Positions 4,536-5,637 of a DNA stretch of 5,637 nucleotides are shown one piece after another. This DNA comes from Pseudomonadota bacterium. GTDB taxonomy: Bacteria > Pseudomonadota > Alphaproteobacteria > Rhizobiales > Xanthobacteraceae. The stretch spans positions 1 to 5,637 of the forward strand of contig JAEYTQ010000054.1 in assembly GCA_023433965.1 (NCBI GenBank), read 5' to 3'. Numbering within the stretch: position 1 is the first letter of the stretch; each line of letters starts with the position of its first letter. The notes under the pieces are model-generated. The model did not search any database. It saw only the letters and a list, made by a program, of their open reading frames with translations, and had not been told where the DNA came from. Made by a program: the position numbers and the translations under genes.

Positions 4536-5637
4536 ATGCTTGGCAGAATTGGAATGCGGGGCGCCTTGTGGGCGGCGCTGATCTTGGGAACCGCCTCCGG
4601 CGCATCCGCTGCGGATGGCGGGGGCTGGTCGGTCAGCAAGTCCTCCGGCGAGGTCTGGCTGGCAACGAACGGCGCGCAGCAGGTGTCGCTGGGCCAGGAA
4701 GGGACGTTGAAGCCGGGCGACACCATCCGCACCGGACGCAATGGTCGCGTTCTGCTCGTCCGCGGCGAGGAAACCATCCTGATCTCGCCCAACTCGGTGG
4801 TCGGCTTGCCGGCCGAGCAGAAGGAGGGGCTCTCGACCACCATCATCCAAAAGGCGGGTTCGATCCTGCTCGAGGTCGAGAAGCGCAACGTCAAGCATTT
4901 CGAGGTCGAGACGCCCTATCTCGCCGCCGTGGTCAAGGGCACGCAGTTCAGCGTCACGGTCGGTGCCGGCAGCACCAAGGTCGGCGTGCTCCGCGGCCGG
5001 GTCGAGGTCTCCGACTTCAGGACTGGACAAGTTGCTCAGGTGATGCCGGGACAGGCGGCCACGGTGTTCGAGCATGGCAAGCCCGGACTTCGTCTGAGCG
5101 GCGCGGGAACGTTGAATCCGATCGAGCAGGGTAAGCCGCGCGCTCCGACGATCGAGCGTGTCCCGGTGCCGAAATCGGGACTGACGGCGCCACGCGATGC
5201 CGCGAGCGGTCAGTCCATCCAGGCACTTGGGCCCGTCGACAAGGGCGCCAAGGCCGCAGCTGCACCCAAGGCATCGGGGAACGCGGCCGGCGGACACGCT
5301 CCCAAGGCGGGAGTCGTGCGAATTTCGACCGCGCTGGGGGAGGTCAAGCTGAACGTCCACAAGGCGACGCGCGGTCTCGCTCACGGCGGCGTTCCGCCAG
5401 GGCAGGCACGTAACGCGAATGCCAGGGTCGACAGTCAGACGGTCTGGAACGATGGCAAGACCGGCCAGCCCGCATCCAACGGCGCGGCAAGCGGCAGTCC
5501 GGCCAGCGCGAACGCCACGATCGCCGCAACGACAGCCGGCGCATCCAGCGATGCCCCGCGCGCCAACAACGGAAACGCCGGTGGCAACGGCAATAACGGC
5601 AATAACGGCAATAACGGCAATAACGGCAATAACGGCA
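4536..5637 (+). CDS. Exported FecR-domain protein with Gly/Asn repeat tail (C-terminus beyond window)
   Basis: The frame is open from ATG 4536 to the window edge; 367 residues are visible. The start has GAGG 6 nt upstream. Residues 1-25 are a signal peptide ending ASA|AD. The FecR domain lies at about 60-175: LKPGDTIRTGRNGRVLLV (58-75), then the hallmark VETPYLAAVVKGTQFSV (124-140), VGVLRGRVEV (148-157) and the closing MPGQAATV. Classical FecR proteins are inner-membrane partners of ECF sigma factors, with a cytoplasmic anti-sigma segment and one internal membrane helix. Both are absent here, so the domain is probably a periplasmic or secreted beta-rich module. Residues 200-350 are low-complexity, rich in Ala, Gly, Pro, Ser and Asn, with one ordered-looking stretch AGVVRISTALGEVKLNV (258-274). 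From residue 352 the chain is perfect Gly-Asn-Asn. It is transcribed away from the TpsB gene. It may be an accessory or substrate of the secretion system, or a wall or surface protein; its role is unknown. Confidence 0.88.
   Translation, partial: MLGRIGMRGALWAALILGTASGASAADGGGWSVSKSSGEVWLATNGAQQVSLGQEGTLKPGDTIRTGRNGRVLLVRGEETILISPNSVVGLPAEQKEGLSTTIIQKAGSILLEVEKRNVKHFEVETPYLAAVVKGTQFSVTVGAGSTKVGVLRGRVEVSDFRTGQVAQVMPGQAATVFEHGKPGLRLSGAGTLNPIEQGKPRAPTIERVPVPKSGLTAPRDAASGQSIQALGPVDKGAKAAAAPKASGNAAGGHAPKAGVVRISTALGEVKLNVHKATRGLAHGGVPPGQARNANARVDSQTVWNDGKTGQPASNGAASGSPASANATIAATTAGASSDAPRANNGNAGGNGNNGNNGNNGNNGNNG
5589..5637 (+). repeat. Perfect 9-bp tandem repeat (GGCAATAAC) in the FecR-like gene
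   Basis: Five complete identical units start at 5589, 5598, 5607, 5616 and 5625, and a sixth is cut by the window edge at GGCA. Each encodes Gly-Asn-Asn in frame. A unit of 9 bp changes protein length by three residues without shifting the frame. There are no silent differences between units, which suggests recent slippage or strong homogenisation. The array continues out of the window, so the copy number is unknown. Confidence 0.95.

Noticed and set aside
4503..5384. 293-codon open frame on the minus strand opposite the FecR-like gene
   Set aside because: It is antisense to a gene with a signal peptide and FecR hallmark motifs. The product is Arg/Leu/Asp-rich and unrecognisable. The Pro-Leu-Leu repeats in another minus-strand frame at 5435-5629 are only the complement of the Gly-Asn-Asn array.

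Overview
The window looks like chromosomal DNA from an alphaproteobacterium of the Bradyrhizobium/Rhodopseudomonas type. The reasons are high GC with GC-rich third positions, a short Phasin_2-type phasin, a small protein resembling the tail of rhizobial XRE regulators, and a compound palindromic intergenic repeat (1804-1900) whose GCATGATC...GATCATGC arms I recall as typical of that group. This placement is from recognition, not from a database search.

Layout. (1) 1-339, minus: the N-terminal 113 residues of a small, probably exported protein of unknown function, cut by the window edge. (2) 340-952: about 610 bp with no supportable gene. (3) 953-1138, plus: a 61-aa hypothetical protein. (4) 1271-1612, plus: a phasin coating polyhydroxyalkanoate granules. 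(5) 1613-1901: gene-free but rich in structure, with a nested hairpin, a terminator-like hairpin and two palindromic repeat units ending next to the following stop codon. (6) 1902-2219, minus: a small exported class I c-type cytochrome. (7) 2255-2479, minus: a doubtful 74-aa ORF. (8) 2613-4406, minus: a complete TpsB-type outer-membrane transporter (ShlB/FhaC/HecB family) with signal peptide, POTRA region and barrel. (9) 4407-4535: a divergent control region whose right end folds over the ribosome binding site of the next gene. (10) 4536 to the right edge, plus: an exported FecR-domain protein ending, within the window, in a perfect Gly-Asn-Asn repeat.

How the parts may work together. The most interesting region is the divergent pair of transporter and FecR-like protein. 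The FecR-like protein has a cleavable signal peptide and lacks the N-terminal anti-sigma part and internal membrane segment of classical FecR sensors. It is therefore more likely an exported structural or binding protein than a sigma regulator. A TpsB normally exports one dedicated large partner (TpsA). No TpsA is visible here, so either it lies beyond the right edge or the repeat-tailed FecR-like protein is itself part of the system. The cytochrome, and possibly the small ORF, lie downstream of the transporter on the same strand and might be co-transcribed. The phasin belongs to carbon storage and appears unrelated to the secretion genes, from which it is separated by the palindromic repeats.
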